DNA of 33,532 nt from DATKKK01 sp964354625. Its GTDB lineage: Archaea; Thermoproteota; Bathyarchaeia; Bathyarchaeales; Bathycorpusculaceae. The translations under genes and the position numbers were made by a program. This document shows, in pieces, positions 8,444 to 14,756 of this stretch (its first letter is position 1; each line of letters opens with the position of its first letter). Where the stretch lies: NCBI GenBank assembly GCA_964354625.1, contig CAYHAK010000010.1, positions 1 to 33,532 on the forward strand. The letters are read 5' to 3'. A model generated the notes under the pieces. That model was not told the origin of the DNA. It did not search any database and saw only the letters and a program-made list of their open reading frames with translations.

Positions 8444-8453
8444 GGCTTAAATG
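8444..8453 (+). promoter_or_regulatory. Orphaned TATA box, formerly of the gene at 9659
   Basis: GGCTTAAATG is an archaeal TATA box followed 15 bases later by the left end of the inserted element. If the element and one target duplication are removed, the ATG at 9659 falls about 34 bases after the TATA centre, leaving a leader of about 8 bases. The box therefore looks like the original promoter of the small Cys/His-rich gene. Confidence 0.55.
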
Positions 8454-8458
8454 CCTTT

Positions 8459-8467
8459 CTCTCAATA
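8459..8467. repeat. Left target-site duplication (9 bp)
   Basis: CTCTCAATA directly abuts the left inverted end and recurs at 9635-9643 directly abutting the right end. The next base is G on both sides, so a 10-bp reading is also possible. Confidence 0.8.
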
Positions 8468-8482
8468 GATACTGTCCACTTA
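8468..8482. repeat. Left terminal inverted repeat
   Basis: GATACTGTCCACTTA, perfect 15-base inverted match to 9620-9634. The next bases, TTCG here and ATCG in the other end, extend the match imperfectly. Confidence 0.85.
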
Positions 8483-8621
8483 TTCGGGATGGATTGATAA
8501 GCGAAAATGAAAACAGCTTGGTTCCAAGCCAAAAAGGTATGATGATTGAATAGATATTATTTGCATCTTCCAAAACTGATATAGGACTTCTTCTTCCTGT
8601 AGAGCACAGGACAGATCTCAA

Positions 8622-9622
8622 TTGAAACAGGAACTGCAAAGAATAACTTCGGCAACGACCAAAGTCAGGAGATTGGGTTATTTTGTCTTATTCTCAAGAA
8701 TCATAGAAAACACGCCTCTTACGCCGCCATCACTCCAAAATCGCATCCTTGAAGAAGAATACCAGAACCATTCATACTTGGAAGAAGCCTGTAGAAAATT
8801 ACATGTTAACCGAAAAAGCTCAGAACCTGTTACTGGAGAAATCCGTTCCCAGGGCGTATCAAAAGGAGAAGACGCTTTCGACAGGTACCTAGGAACCGCA
8901 ATCGAATTGGGGCTATTACAAGAAATGTCGGGAAGACTCTATAACACTAAGCGTGGCGAAGTACTGTCCGCCTTAAGCGAAAAAGACCAAAACCCGTTTA
9001 TATTGTCGCTCGCTCAAAAGTATTGGTTCCTGAAAGTCATTTTGGAGAAAGACTATGATTATTTTCGGACTGTTTTATTCTGTTCAATTGAGCGGGGACC
9101 AAATGAAGAACTGAGATTTGTTGACATGATTCAAGAATTATGGCGAAGTAAACTAGCATCTGGAAGTTTCAGAAGCCCAGAAACCTATGACGCAATTAAG
9201 AAAGCCATCGATACAAAGTGGAAATCAGCGAAGAGATACTATTTAGAAAATATCAAGGCACCTAGGTTAGAATGGTTCGTAGATTTGGGCTTGATTGATT
9301 ACTGGAATATTAGACAGAATAAGGTGACTGTTCTCGATAGCCTGAAAGTATTGCTTGACAGCGAAGAAAAAATTTTTCATCATTGTTCGTTTTCCATATG
9401 AAACCGTTTGTGAATGGGTCTATTACTTACTGGAGAGAATTACGCGACAGAGAGAGAGATAGATGGTTGGAGAAATTTGTAGTAAAGAGCTTTGACCTGT
9501 TTGCAAGCGACACTCTTCCAAGAATATCGGTAAATCAAGTCACAGAATATGGTCTGTCAGTTTTGGCCCAATCGGGAGTAATCTGCGAAAATGATGAATT
9601 TGAAAGTAGCGCGCGCGATTAA
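8622..9622 (+). pseudogene. Element-borne gene in two frames, unknown function
   Basis: Frame one runs from TTG 8622 to a stop at 9401 (259 residues). Frame two continues from about 9359 to 9622. Joining them by a one-base shift near the A6T5 run at 9367-9377 gives about 333 residues. I do not recognise the family. The text suggests repeated winged-helix units: LGTAIELGLLQEMSGRLYNTKRGEVLSAL (residues about 90-118), FVDLGLIDYWNIRQNKVTVLDS, and VTEYGLSVLAQSGVICENDEFE near the end. Between them is a helical block starting NPFILSLAQKYWFLKVILEKDY. No transposase catalytic triad is evident. It could be a broken gene, a programmed -1 frameshift product, or a passenger with DNA-binding function. Confidence 0.6.
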
Positions 9623-9634
9623 GTGGACAGTATC
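9620..9634. repeat. Right terminal inverted repeat
   Basis: TAAGTGGACAGTATC, exact complement of 8468-8482. The stop codon TAA of the passenger gene uses its first bases. Confidence 0.85.
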
Positions 9635-9643
9635 CTCTCAATA
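9635..9643. repeat. Right target-site duplication (9 bp)
   Basis: CTCTCAATA, identical to 8459-8467 on the other side of the element. Confidence 0.8.
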
Positions 9644-9658
9644 GTAACGGCTTAGGTG

Positions 9659-9867
9659 ATGAATATGCATGATGAATGCGGATGCGAAAGGCATCGCGGA
9701 TATAGCGGATACGGTTGCGGCATCGGCCACCACGGGCACGGGCATTTTGCGAGGCGCTTCATGACGAAAGCAGAGAAGACTGAGAAACGGAAAAGTACAT
9801 CGAAGAGCTTAAGAACGAGCTTGCAGGAGCCCAAGAACACCTCAAGGGATTGAAAGCCACCAAATAG
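9659..9867 (+). pseudogene. Small Cys/His-rich protein with helical tail, frameshifted
   Basis: The frame starts MNMHDECGCERHRG and has a Gly/His-rich stretch (GCGIGHHGHGHFARRF) followed by a charged helix. The reading frame as given turns to Ser/Thr-rich nonsense after TEKR. Restoring one base at 9788-9790 gives EKYIEELKNELAGAQEHLKGLK, a clear heptad-like helix, ending at TAG 9865-9867 (about 69 residues). Small archaeal and bacterial proteins with this layout, a Gly/His/Cys-rich metal-binding head and a coiled-coil tail, are common but uncharacterised. Its promoter is cut off by the inserted element. It was probably silenced and then lost its frame. Confidence 0.6.
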
Positions 9868-9919
9868 AAAAGTCAAGCTTGCAGAAGCGAACTGCACCCA
9901 TTTTTCTCAGCACTAGTCT

Positions 9920-11158
9920 TTACTGGTTTTCCCAGTCGAGAAGTCGCCTTTGTCCATCAAGCTTTCTGATGTCTGTGACGTCCTGGACTACCTCCAAAGC
10001 TCCCAAGTATTCTCTGTCTTTGCCTCTGACTGCGAAGAACCGTATGTGAACGAACCGGTTATCCATGGTGATCCAGAATTCGGCCGCGTCTTTCTTGCCC
10101 GATTTGAAGGCCTCAACGATCTTGTTGACTATGTGGATGCTTTTCTGCGGGTGACACATCTGCACTTTTCTGCCTAAGACGGCCTTGGTGCGCACGAAAA
10201 TTCTCTTGTCAGCCTTGTTGAAGTATTTTACGCTGTCATTCCTGTCAACGAACGATATGTCAAGCGGTATTGTGTCGAGTATGGCTTCGGCCTCTTCCTT
10301 CGTGAGGCTTCCAGTCCCAAACTGCAAAACGCCCTCTGGCGCCTGAGCAGCTTCAGCCTTCGTCTTCCCGCTGCCTTCGGTCTTCGGCTCAGCCAACACA
10401 TGCTGAGGCGTAAACGTGCAGTAGCCGATCTCGTCAAACTCCTTCCTAACGTCCTCCCACTCGGCAGGAGTGACCACTTGAAGTGCCGATGGGAAGAGGA
10501 TGTTGTTTTCCTTGAAGAAGTGATCTGGCAGAAGTTCACGAAGCTCTTCTGCAATGGGAGCCAGCAGCGTCTTGAAGTCTTGGAAGCCCATGGCGTTCCA
10601 TCTCTCAACGATACTGCTTAGCTTCTTCTTTGTTTCTCTGACCCTGTCGTGTTCCATCCACATTATTGCCGGAGGCTCAGTTATCCCATGCCTCTCCATC
10701 GTGGGGAAAAGCACATTCTCCTCACGCTGATAATGCTTCTCAGCATCCACAAAGTCCTTCACTAAGCTTTTCAGCTTGTTGAGGGCGTCTCCGACGTAGA
10801 CGACATCGCAGGCCTCTTGAATCAGGCCTACTGCGATCCTTAGCCTGTCTGCGTGCTCAAGGATAGCCTTGTGCTCTTCCAAGAGAATGCTTATCGGGTG
10901 TCCAGGTGGAAGATGCAATTCCCGTTCCTGGACCTGTTCGCCGAAGACCGCAAGATGCACATCGCAGAGTTTCTGCAGCTGCTCTCGAGGCATGCCTTCT
11001 TTGACGAGTTCCTGTTCGATTCGCGCAATGTCCTCAGCGCTCGTCTCCTCTATGACCTGCTTGAACCGTTCTTTGACCTCGTGCGGAGACACACCTTCGT
11101 GCAGTTGCTCGATGATCTCTTTCAACAGCTTCTTCTTGTCTTCAGTCGAGCCGCTCAT
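9920..11158 (-). CDS. DUF438 / hemerythrin / PAS domain protein
   Basis: This is a 412-residue soluble protein in three parts. Residues 1-80 are a helical DUF438-type region (KKKLLKEIIEQLHEGVSPHEVKERF). Residues 85-225 form a hemerythrin-like four-helix bundle with likely iron ligands H96, H142, E146, H170, H213 and E217 (EEHKAILEH, EKHYQREENVLFP, EHDRVR, DHFFKENNILFP). Residues 285-400 form a PAS domain (ILDTIPLDISFVDRNDSVKYFN) that could hold heme or flavin. There is no kinase or DNA-binding output. Its stop overlaps the flavodiiron gene by four bases (ATGA), so the two are translationally coupled. A role in sensing or handling O2 or NO beside the flavodiiron protein is inferred from this context. 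Confidence 0.9.
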   Translation of the reverse strand: MSGSTEDKKKLLKEIIEQLHEGVSPHEVKERFKQVIEETSAEDIARIEQELVKEGMPREQLQKLCDVHLAVFGEQVQERELHLPPGHPISILLEEHKAILEHADRLRIAVGLIQEACDVVYVGDALNKLKSLVKDFVDAEKHYQREENVLFPTMERHGITEPPAIMWMEHDRVRETKKKLSSIVERWNAMGFQDFKTLLAPIAEELRELLPDHFFKENNILFPSALQVVTPAEWEDVRKEFDEIGYCTFTPQHVLAEPKTEGSGKTKAEAAQAPEGVLQFGTGSLTKEEAEAILDTIPLDISFVDRNDSVKYFNKADKRIFVRTKAVLGRKVQMCHPQKSIHIVNKIVEAFKSGKKDAAEFWITMDNRFVHIRFFAVRGKDREYLGALEVVQDVTDIRKLDGQRRLLDWENQ

Positions 11159-12345
11159 CGTGCTCCCTCCTTGATTTTTCCAGCAAGAGCTTTACCCAAC
11201 TCGACGATCTTCGTGTAGTCGCTTTCCATCGGTGGCCCGTTTATTTCCATCGCTCCGACAACCTCCATTTTGGTCTGGCCCAGCACTTCTTGAACATGCT
11301 TGATTGCCCCTCCGCCCCATCCGTAGGAGCTGAGCACTACGCCATACTCCGCAGGAGGCTTCAGCGCCTTCACAAGATAGGCCGCATACACTGCCAATGG
11401 ATGAGCGCCAGCCAGCACCGTGGGTGTTCCGAGAACGATTGCCCGCGCGTCAACGAGGTCTTTGGCCACGTCGCCGATGTCCGAAACTGCAAGGTTGTAC
11501 ACGGCGGTCTCTATGCCTTCTGAGGCCAGCGTGTCCACCATCAGCTTGACCATTTTCTCCGTGCTACCCCACATAGTTGCATAGACAACTATGGCCTTCT
11601 GTCTGGTTTCGCCATTGGTCCATTGCCTGTAAGCGTTGAGAATGCGCTGGGGGTTTCGGTGGACCGGTCCGTGGCTGGGCGCAATAGTCTTGATGTCTAG
11701 GTCTTTGATCTTGTCTAATGCCTTCTGGCCCATGACTCTGAAAGGCATCATAATTTCGCCGAAATACCTCTGAGCGTGAACTAGCAAATCGTCCACTTCG
11801 TCATCATAAAGTCCCATCGCCACGTGCGAACCCAGAAAGTCGCATGGAAACAGGATTTTGCTTTCCTGCAGGTATGTGAACATGGTTTCAGGCCAGTGCA
11901 GCATCGGTGCCTCAATGAACCTGAGCATCTTGCCGCCCAAATCAATAGTATCTCCATCAGCAACGACCTTTATCCTGTTTTCAGGCACCTTGAAATAGAT
12001 CTGAGCCATCTTCGCACCCTTGCTCGTCGTAACCAGCATGGCCTTGCTGTTTATTGACATAATGTGCGGAATAGAACCTGCATGGTCAGGTTCCGCATGA
12101 TTCATTACCACATAATCAATGTCCGCTGGGTTCACAACTCTGCTGATCTTTTCTTCCAGCTCCTTCTCGAAGCCCGGATTCACGGTGTCAATTAGTGCCT
12201 TCTTGCTTGTTCCAACCACAACGTAGGCATTGTAGGTGGTTCCCCCCGGAAGAGGAATCAACGCATCAAACAGCTTTCGGTTCCAGTCTCTGACGCCTAC
12301 CCAGTGAACGCCTTGAGAGATTTCGGCAACGTTTCGCCAATTCAT
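11155..12345 (-). CDS. fprA: Flavodiiron protein (A-type flavoprotein, FprA-like)
   Basis: This enzyme reduces O2 to water, or NO to N2O, and protects anaerobes from oxidative or nitrosative stress. The N-terminal metallo-beta-lactamase-like domain carries the diiron ligands H83-x-E85-x-D87 (HAEPDH), H150, D169 and H225. The C-terminal flavodoxin domain begins near residue 250 with the FMN loop YATMWGSTEKM. At 396 residues it is the usual length with no rubredoxin fusion, so a separate electron donor is needed; F420H2 is used by methanogen homologues. Reads start at ATG 12345, with GGTGA a few bases upstream, and the promoter is at 12384-12397. Confidence 0.95.
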   Translation of the reverse strand: MNWRNVAEISQGVHWVGVRDWNRKLFDALIPLPGGTTYNAYVVVGTSKKALIDTVNPGFEKELEEKISRVVNPADIDYVVMNHAEPDHAGSIPHIMSINSKAMLVTTSKGAKMAQIYFKVPENRIKVVADGDTIDLGGKMLRFIEAPMLHWPETMFTYLQESKILFPCDFLGSHVAMGLYDDEVDDLLVHAQRYFGEIMMPFRVMGQKALDKIKDLDIKTIAPSHGPVHRNPQRILNAYRQWTNGETRQKAIVVYATMWGSTEKMVKLMVDTLASEGIETAVYNLAVSDIGDVAKDLVDARAIVLGTPTVLAGAHPLAVYAAYLVKALKPPAEYGVVLSSYGWGGGAIKHVQEVLGQTKMEVVGAMEINGPPMESDYTKIVELGKALAGKIKEGAR

Positions 12346-12383
12346 GTTACTTCACCTTCAAAGCAATATAACGATTGTAATAA

Positions 12384-12397
12384 AGTATATTTATGCC
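12384..12397 (-). promoter_or_regulatory. TATA box of the flavodiiron operon
   Basis: On the minus strand this reads GGCATAAATATACT, a strong archaeal TATA box. Transcription should start near 12360-12365, giving a short leader with a GGTGA ribosome site before the ATG at 12345. It faces away from the promoter of the HTH regulator, so one 140-base region controls both units. Confidence 0.7.
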
Positions 12398-12452
12398 TTT
12401 CTACACAGTAACAGCCGGAAGCAACATAATTGCTAGTCCCATGCGAAGTCGC

Positions 12453-12461
12453 CGTTAAATG
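12453..12461 (+). promoter_or_regulatory. TATA-like box of the Cys-rich regulator
   Basis: CGTTAAATG lies about 26 bases before the ATG at 12484, predicting a leaderless transcript. The in-frame ATG at 12460, overlapping this box, and the more upstream start at 12430 are therefore unlikely. Confidence 0.5.
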
Positions 12462-12483
12462 CTTGTTGCCTGCTGTACGGGCC

Positions 12484-12828
12484 ATGACCGCAAAGCAACT
12501 CATTGAGAAACACAACTTGAACCAAGCACAGGCAGCAAAACTCCTTGGCCTGAGCCAACCTGCCATAAGCCTATACGCGAGCAAAATGCGCGGTCAGGCA
12601 CTTAGCGTCGAAGGAGACGCTGAGATCGAGAAGCTAGTAGATGCTTTGGCTTCATTTCTGGCAGAAGACAACCTTTCCTATAAAGAGTTCATTCCCAAAT
12701 TCTGCGAAATCTGCAGAACAATACGCGCAAAGGGTCTGCTGTGTAAGATGCACAAGGCTTTCGACCCGTCCATTGACATCGAAGAATGCGGACTCTGCAC
12801 GACCATGAGTCAGCTGAGGTGCCCGTAG
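12484..12828 (+). CDS. Cys-rich HTH transcriptional regulator
   Basis: The product has 114 residues. Residues 8-32 form an XRE-like helix-turn-helix (NLNQAQAAKLLGLSQPAISLYAS) that binds DNA. The C-terminal half carries C74-EI-C77, C87-KMH90, C102-GL-C105 and C113, which is enough for a zinc site or an iron-sulfur cluster. The protein resembles the predicted archaeal regulators of COG2522 type. The next gene, an FTR1 permease remnant, starts two bases after its stop. A flavodiiron operon is transcribed divergently. This suggests that it controls iron uptake and/or oxygen defence; that role is inference. Confidence 0.8.
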   Translation: MTAKQLIEKHNLNQAQAAKLLGLSQPAISLYASKMRGQALSVEGDAEIEKLVDALASFLAEDNLSYKEFIPKFCEICRTIRAKGLLCKMHKAFDPSIDIEECGLCTTMSQLRCP

Positions 12829-12829
12829 C

Positions 12830-13665
12830 ATGTTTGGCCAGTTCCTCATAACGTTCAGAGAGGCTCTCGAAGCTGCCCTAGTAGCGGCAATAATACTGTC
12901 CTACATGATCAGAAGCGGCAGACATGGTCTTGGGCGTTACGTGTGGTACGGGATGGTTGCTGCGCTGGTTGCCAGCCTCTGCATGGGAACCGCCATATGA
13001 TTCCTCTACAGCGGTCTGCCGGAGGCCGTCGAACCGCTATTCGAGGCCGTGACAGCATATGTGGCCGTGGCCGTTTTGTCAACCATGATATACTGGATGG
13101 CCACCAGAGGAAAAAACATCAAGCAAGATATGGAGAAGCGAGTAGAAGCCATCACTTCGCGAGGAACGGTCATCGGCTTCATACTGCTAGGCCTTGTCGT
13201 AGTCTTCAGAGAAGGCCTTGAAACCGTGCTCTTCCTAACACCGCTACTTACGACTGACGCGATAGGCACAGCCATCGGCACAGCCGCAGGAGTGTTAGCC
13301 CCCATTCTGCTGGCCTATGTAACCTTCGTGATAGGCGTGAAGATCAACCTGCATAGGTTCTTCTGCCTAACCAGCATTATGTTGATCCTGCTTGCAGGTG
13401 GCCTAGCCGGTTCGGGCACGCATGAACTTCTGGAATACGTCCAAAAGGCAGGCCTAAACACTGGCTGGCCCAACCTGCGTACTCTTTAGGTATTCCAGAA
13501 GGCAGCCAATTCCACCACGAAGGCATAATCGGCTCAATTCTAGCAGTGATGTTCGGCTACACCGTCAGCGCAGAATGGGCCAGACTGGTAGTCCATGTTG
13601 CTTATCTTGCCGTGGCGCTCCCCACGGTAATTCACGTCTACAAGAGAACAGAGCATCACGCATGA
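12830..13665 (+). pseudogene. FTR1-type iron permease, disrupted twice
   Basis: The start MFGQFLITFREALEAALVAAIILSY has the first REXXE iron motif (R10-E14). An in-frame TGA at 12998-13000 interrupts the gene after 56 codons, where Trp is likely (GTAI-stop-FLYSGL). The frame then continues through the second REXXE motif (FREGLETVLFL, near residue 127) to a one-base loss at about 13487-13488. After this shift GIPEGSQFHHEGIIGSILAVMFGYT gives the normal FTR1 C-terminus and a TGA stop at 13663-13665. Restored, it would be 278 residues with seven membrane spans, the normal size for FTR1/EfeU iron permeases. As given, it cannot make a full permease. Confidence 0.85.
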
Positions 13666-13668
13666 GAT

Positions 13669-13693
13669 CCAGACCTCATAGTTCCTGGTCTGG
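13669..13693 (+). terminator. Hairpin just after the permease remnant
   Basis: CCAGACC (13669-13675) and GGTCTGG (13687-13693) can pair around an 11-base loop, four bases after the permease stop. No T-run follows, so it is at best an RNA-end or stability element rather than a standard archaeal terminator. Confidence 0.35.
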
Positions 13694-13755
13694 CGATCGG
13701 AACGATGGGATGAGGCGTTAGTATTTTGGCCATAGACTGCCACACTAACCATTCC

Positions 13756-13763
13756 GGAGGTGA
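13756..13763 (+). promoter_or_regulatory. Strong ribosome binding site of a decayed gene
   Basis: GGAGGTGA is a near-perfect match to the archaeal 16S rRNA tail, four bases before the ATG at 13768. It supports the view that the damaged frame downstream was once a real gene. Confidence 0.7.
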
Positions 13764-13767
13764 GTGT

Positions 13768-13930
13768 ATGCCACCACACTGTGACACGCTAGACGGGCCG
13801 GTTGTCATGGGGCGAAGATGGCTTTGGATGCTGGAAATGTCAGCTTGATACTTCCGTAGACGCCAAAGAAGGCCGAGGCCGAACTAAAGAAAGCCTTCGA
13901 AAAAACGCACGCTAAGATTAGGGTCGCCTT
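13768..13930 (+). pseudogene. Remnant of a small MPPHCD-type protein (DUF6448-like)
   Basis: The start MPPHCDTLDGPVV is the N-terminal signature of a small conserved family that I recall as DUF6448, of unknown function. After codon 14 one base is missing (13809-13811). The other frame continues AKMALDAGNVSLILP, then a TAG at 13857-13859 where the family has Trp, then TPKKAEAELKKAFEKT. The sequence loses recognisable similarity after about 13930, so the C-terminal half is gone. Two disruptions plus truncation make this a clear pseudogene. The His/Cys at the start could bind metal, which would suit its place behind an iron permease. Confidence 0.6.
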
Positions 13931-14070
13931 TACCAGTCAGAGAACTGCAGTTTGATTTCAGTGGTTCAACCCACGTATGTATGGGGGGTCAAGATTTTGC
14001 CTGAGCGCGCAAGTGAGGACCCCTGAAGCAGCCCTGCAGAAGCTTGGGCCTTCTCTTCCGGACGAAGACA

Positions 14071-14078
14071 GCTTTATT
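14071..14078 (+). promoter_or_regulatory. TATA-like box before the DUF2096-like gene
   Basis: GCTTTATT(AT) lies about 40 bases before the ATG at 14116, which would give a leader of some 15 bases. The 150 bases before it (13931-14070) show no gene that I can support. Confidence 0.35.
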
Positions 14079-14115
14079 ATGCAGGTTGCCAAGACACACA
14101 TCAGAAGGCACTTCC

Positions 14116-14637
14116 ATGGGGCATTTGGCTGTATGGAAAACCCAAGAGGAAATTATTGCCGATCTCCGCAAAAGAGGGGTCGCAATTCCAGAAAAGATAA
14201 TGGACGACCTGAGAACAGCCAGAATAGTAATCAAGATCTCCAAAGCCGAAACAAACCCAGAAGACGCAGCTCAAAACATGGAAACATACCTCGCAAATAC
14301 CGAATCCTTCCTGATCACGGAAGCCGAAAAGCGGTTCGGAACAAAATACGCTGACGAATGGCTCAAAAAACTGAGTAATGCAAGCAAAACGATCGACGAA
14401 CCCGAAGACAAAACCAGATTCGTTCTGGGACTTCCAAGGGAATACAAGTGGATTCGCGTCAAACCGACTGCGGAGTTGCCTCTTGAGACGCTGAAAACCA
14501 TGGCAAACGAACTGGAACTCACGTACAAGATACAGCACGATGGCTACCTCCTAATCTACGGCAAAGACAAGCCAATAAGAGGCTTTGTGAAGAAAATGGC
14601 CGCGAAACAATCCTCGAAAGCCAGGCAACGACGCTGA
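14116..14637 (+). CDS. DUF2096-like archaeal protein
   Basis: This 173-residue soluble protein begins MGHLAVWKTQEEIIADLRKRGVAIPEKIMDDLRTARIVIKI. The pattern of a helix, then 'RKRGV-IP--IM-DL--A' and 'ETYLANTESFLITEAEKRFG' fits an archaea-specific family that I recall as DUF2096, of unknown function. There are no transmembrane or metal-binding motifs. The C-terminus is basic (KKMAAKQSSKARQRR) and could bind nucleic acid. The frame is open back to 14044, but the start at 14116 fits the family length. It lies 119 bases upstream of smc on the same strand and could be linked to it in function. Confidence 0.65.
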   Translation: MGHLAVWKTQEEIIADLRKRGVAIPEKIMDDLRTARIVIKISKAETNPEDAAQNMETYLANTESFLITEAEKRFGTKYADEWLKKLSNASKTIDEPEDKTRFVLGLPREYKWIRVKPTAELPLETLKTMANELELTYKIQHDGYLLIYGKDKPIRGFVKKMAAKQSSKARQRR

Positions 14638-14756
14638 AAGGCACGCAACTGTTTTAACACGTCAGCATGCAATAATCTTAATAGAAAATTGTTACAGAAC
14701 TGTCTTTAACTAGATAGTCCGTATCTGTTTCCGCGAGGGGCGAAGGCGCAGACGGA

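Larger units (their letters stand above)
8468..9634. mobile_element. 1.17 kb terminal-inverted-repeat element without known transposase
   Basis: The element is bounded by perfect 15-bp inverted repeats, GATACTGTCCACTTA at 8468-8482 and its complement at 9620-9634. Similarity extends three or four bases further in. It is flanked by a 9-bp direct repeat, as expected for cut-and-paste insertion. It is visibly richer in A+T than the flanks. Inside are about 140 bases of leader and one frameshifted passenger gene whose stop codon overlaps the right inverted repeat. No DDE, HUH or serine/tyrosine recombinase motif is visible. It is best described as a mobile insertion cassette, mobilised in trans, or an insertion sequence with an unrecognised transposase. 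A 14-base palindrome (8516-8529) lies near the left end. Confidence 0.75.

Noticed and set aside
12998..13000. TGA in the permease as a recoded codon (selenocysteine or Trp)
   Set aside because: A frameshift also breaks the same gene, no selenocysteine structure is seen, and other genes in the window use TGA as a normal stop (for example smc and the permease itself at 13663).
14101..14538. 145-codon minus-strand open frame opposite the DUF2096-like gene
   Set aside because: It is antisense to a conserved archaeal gene, and its Cys/Phe-rich text is typical of a shadow frame.
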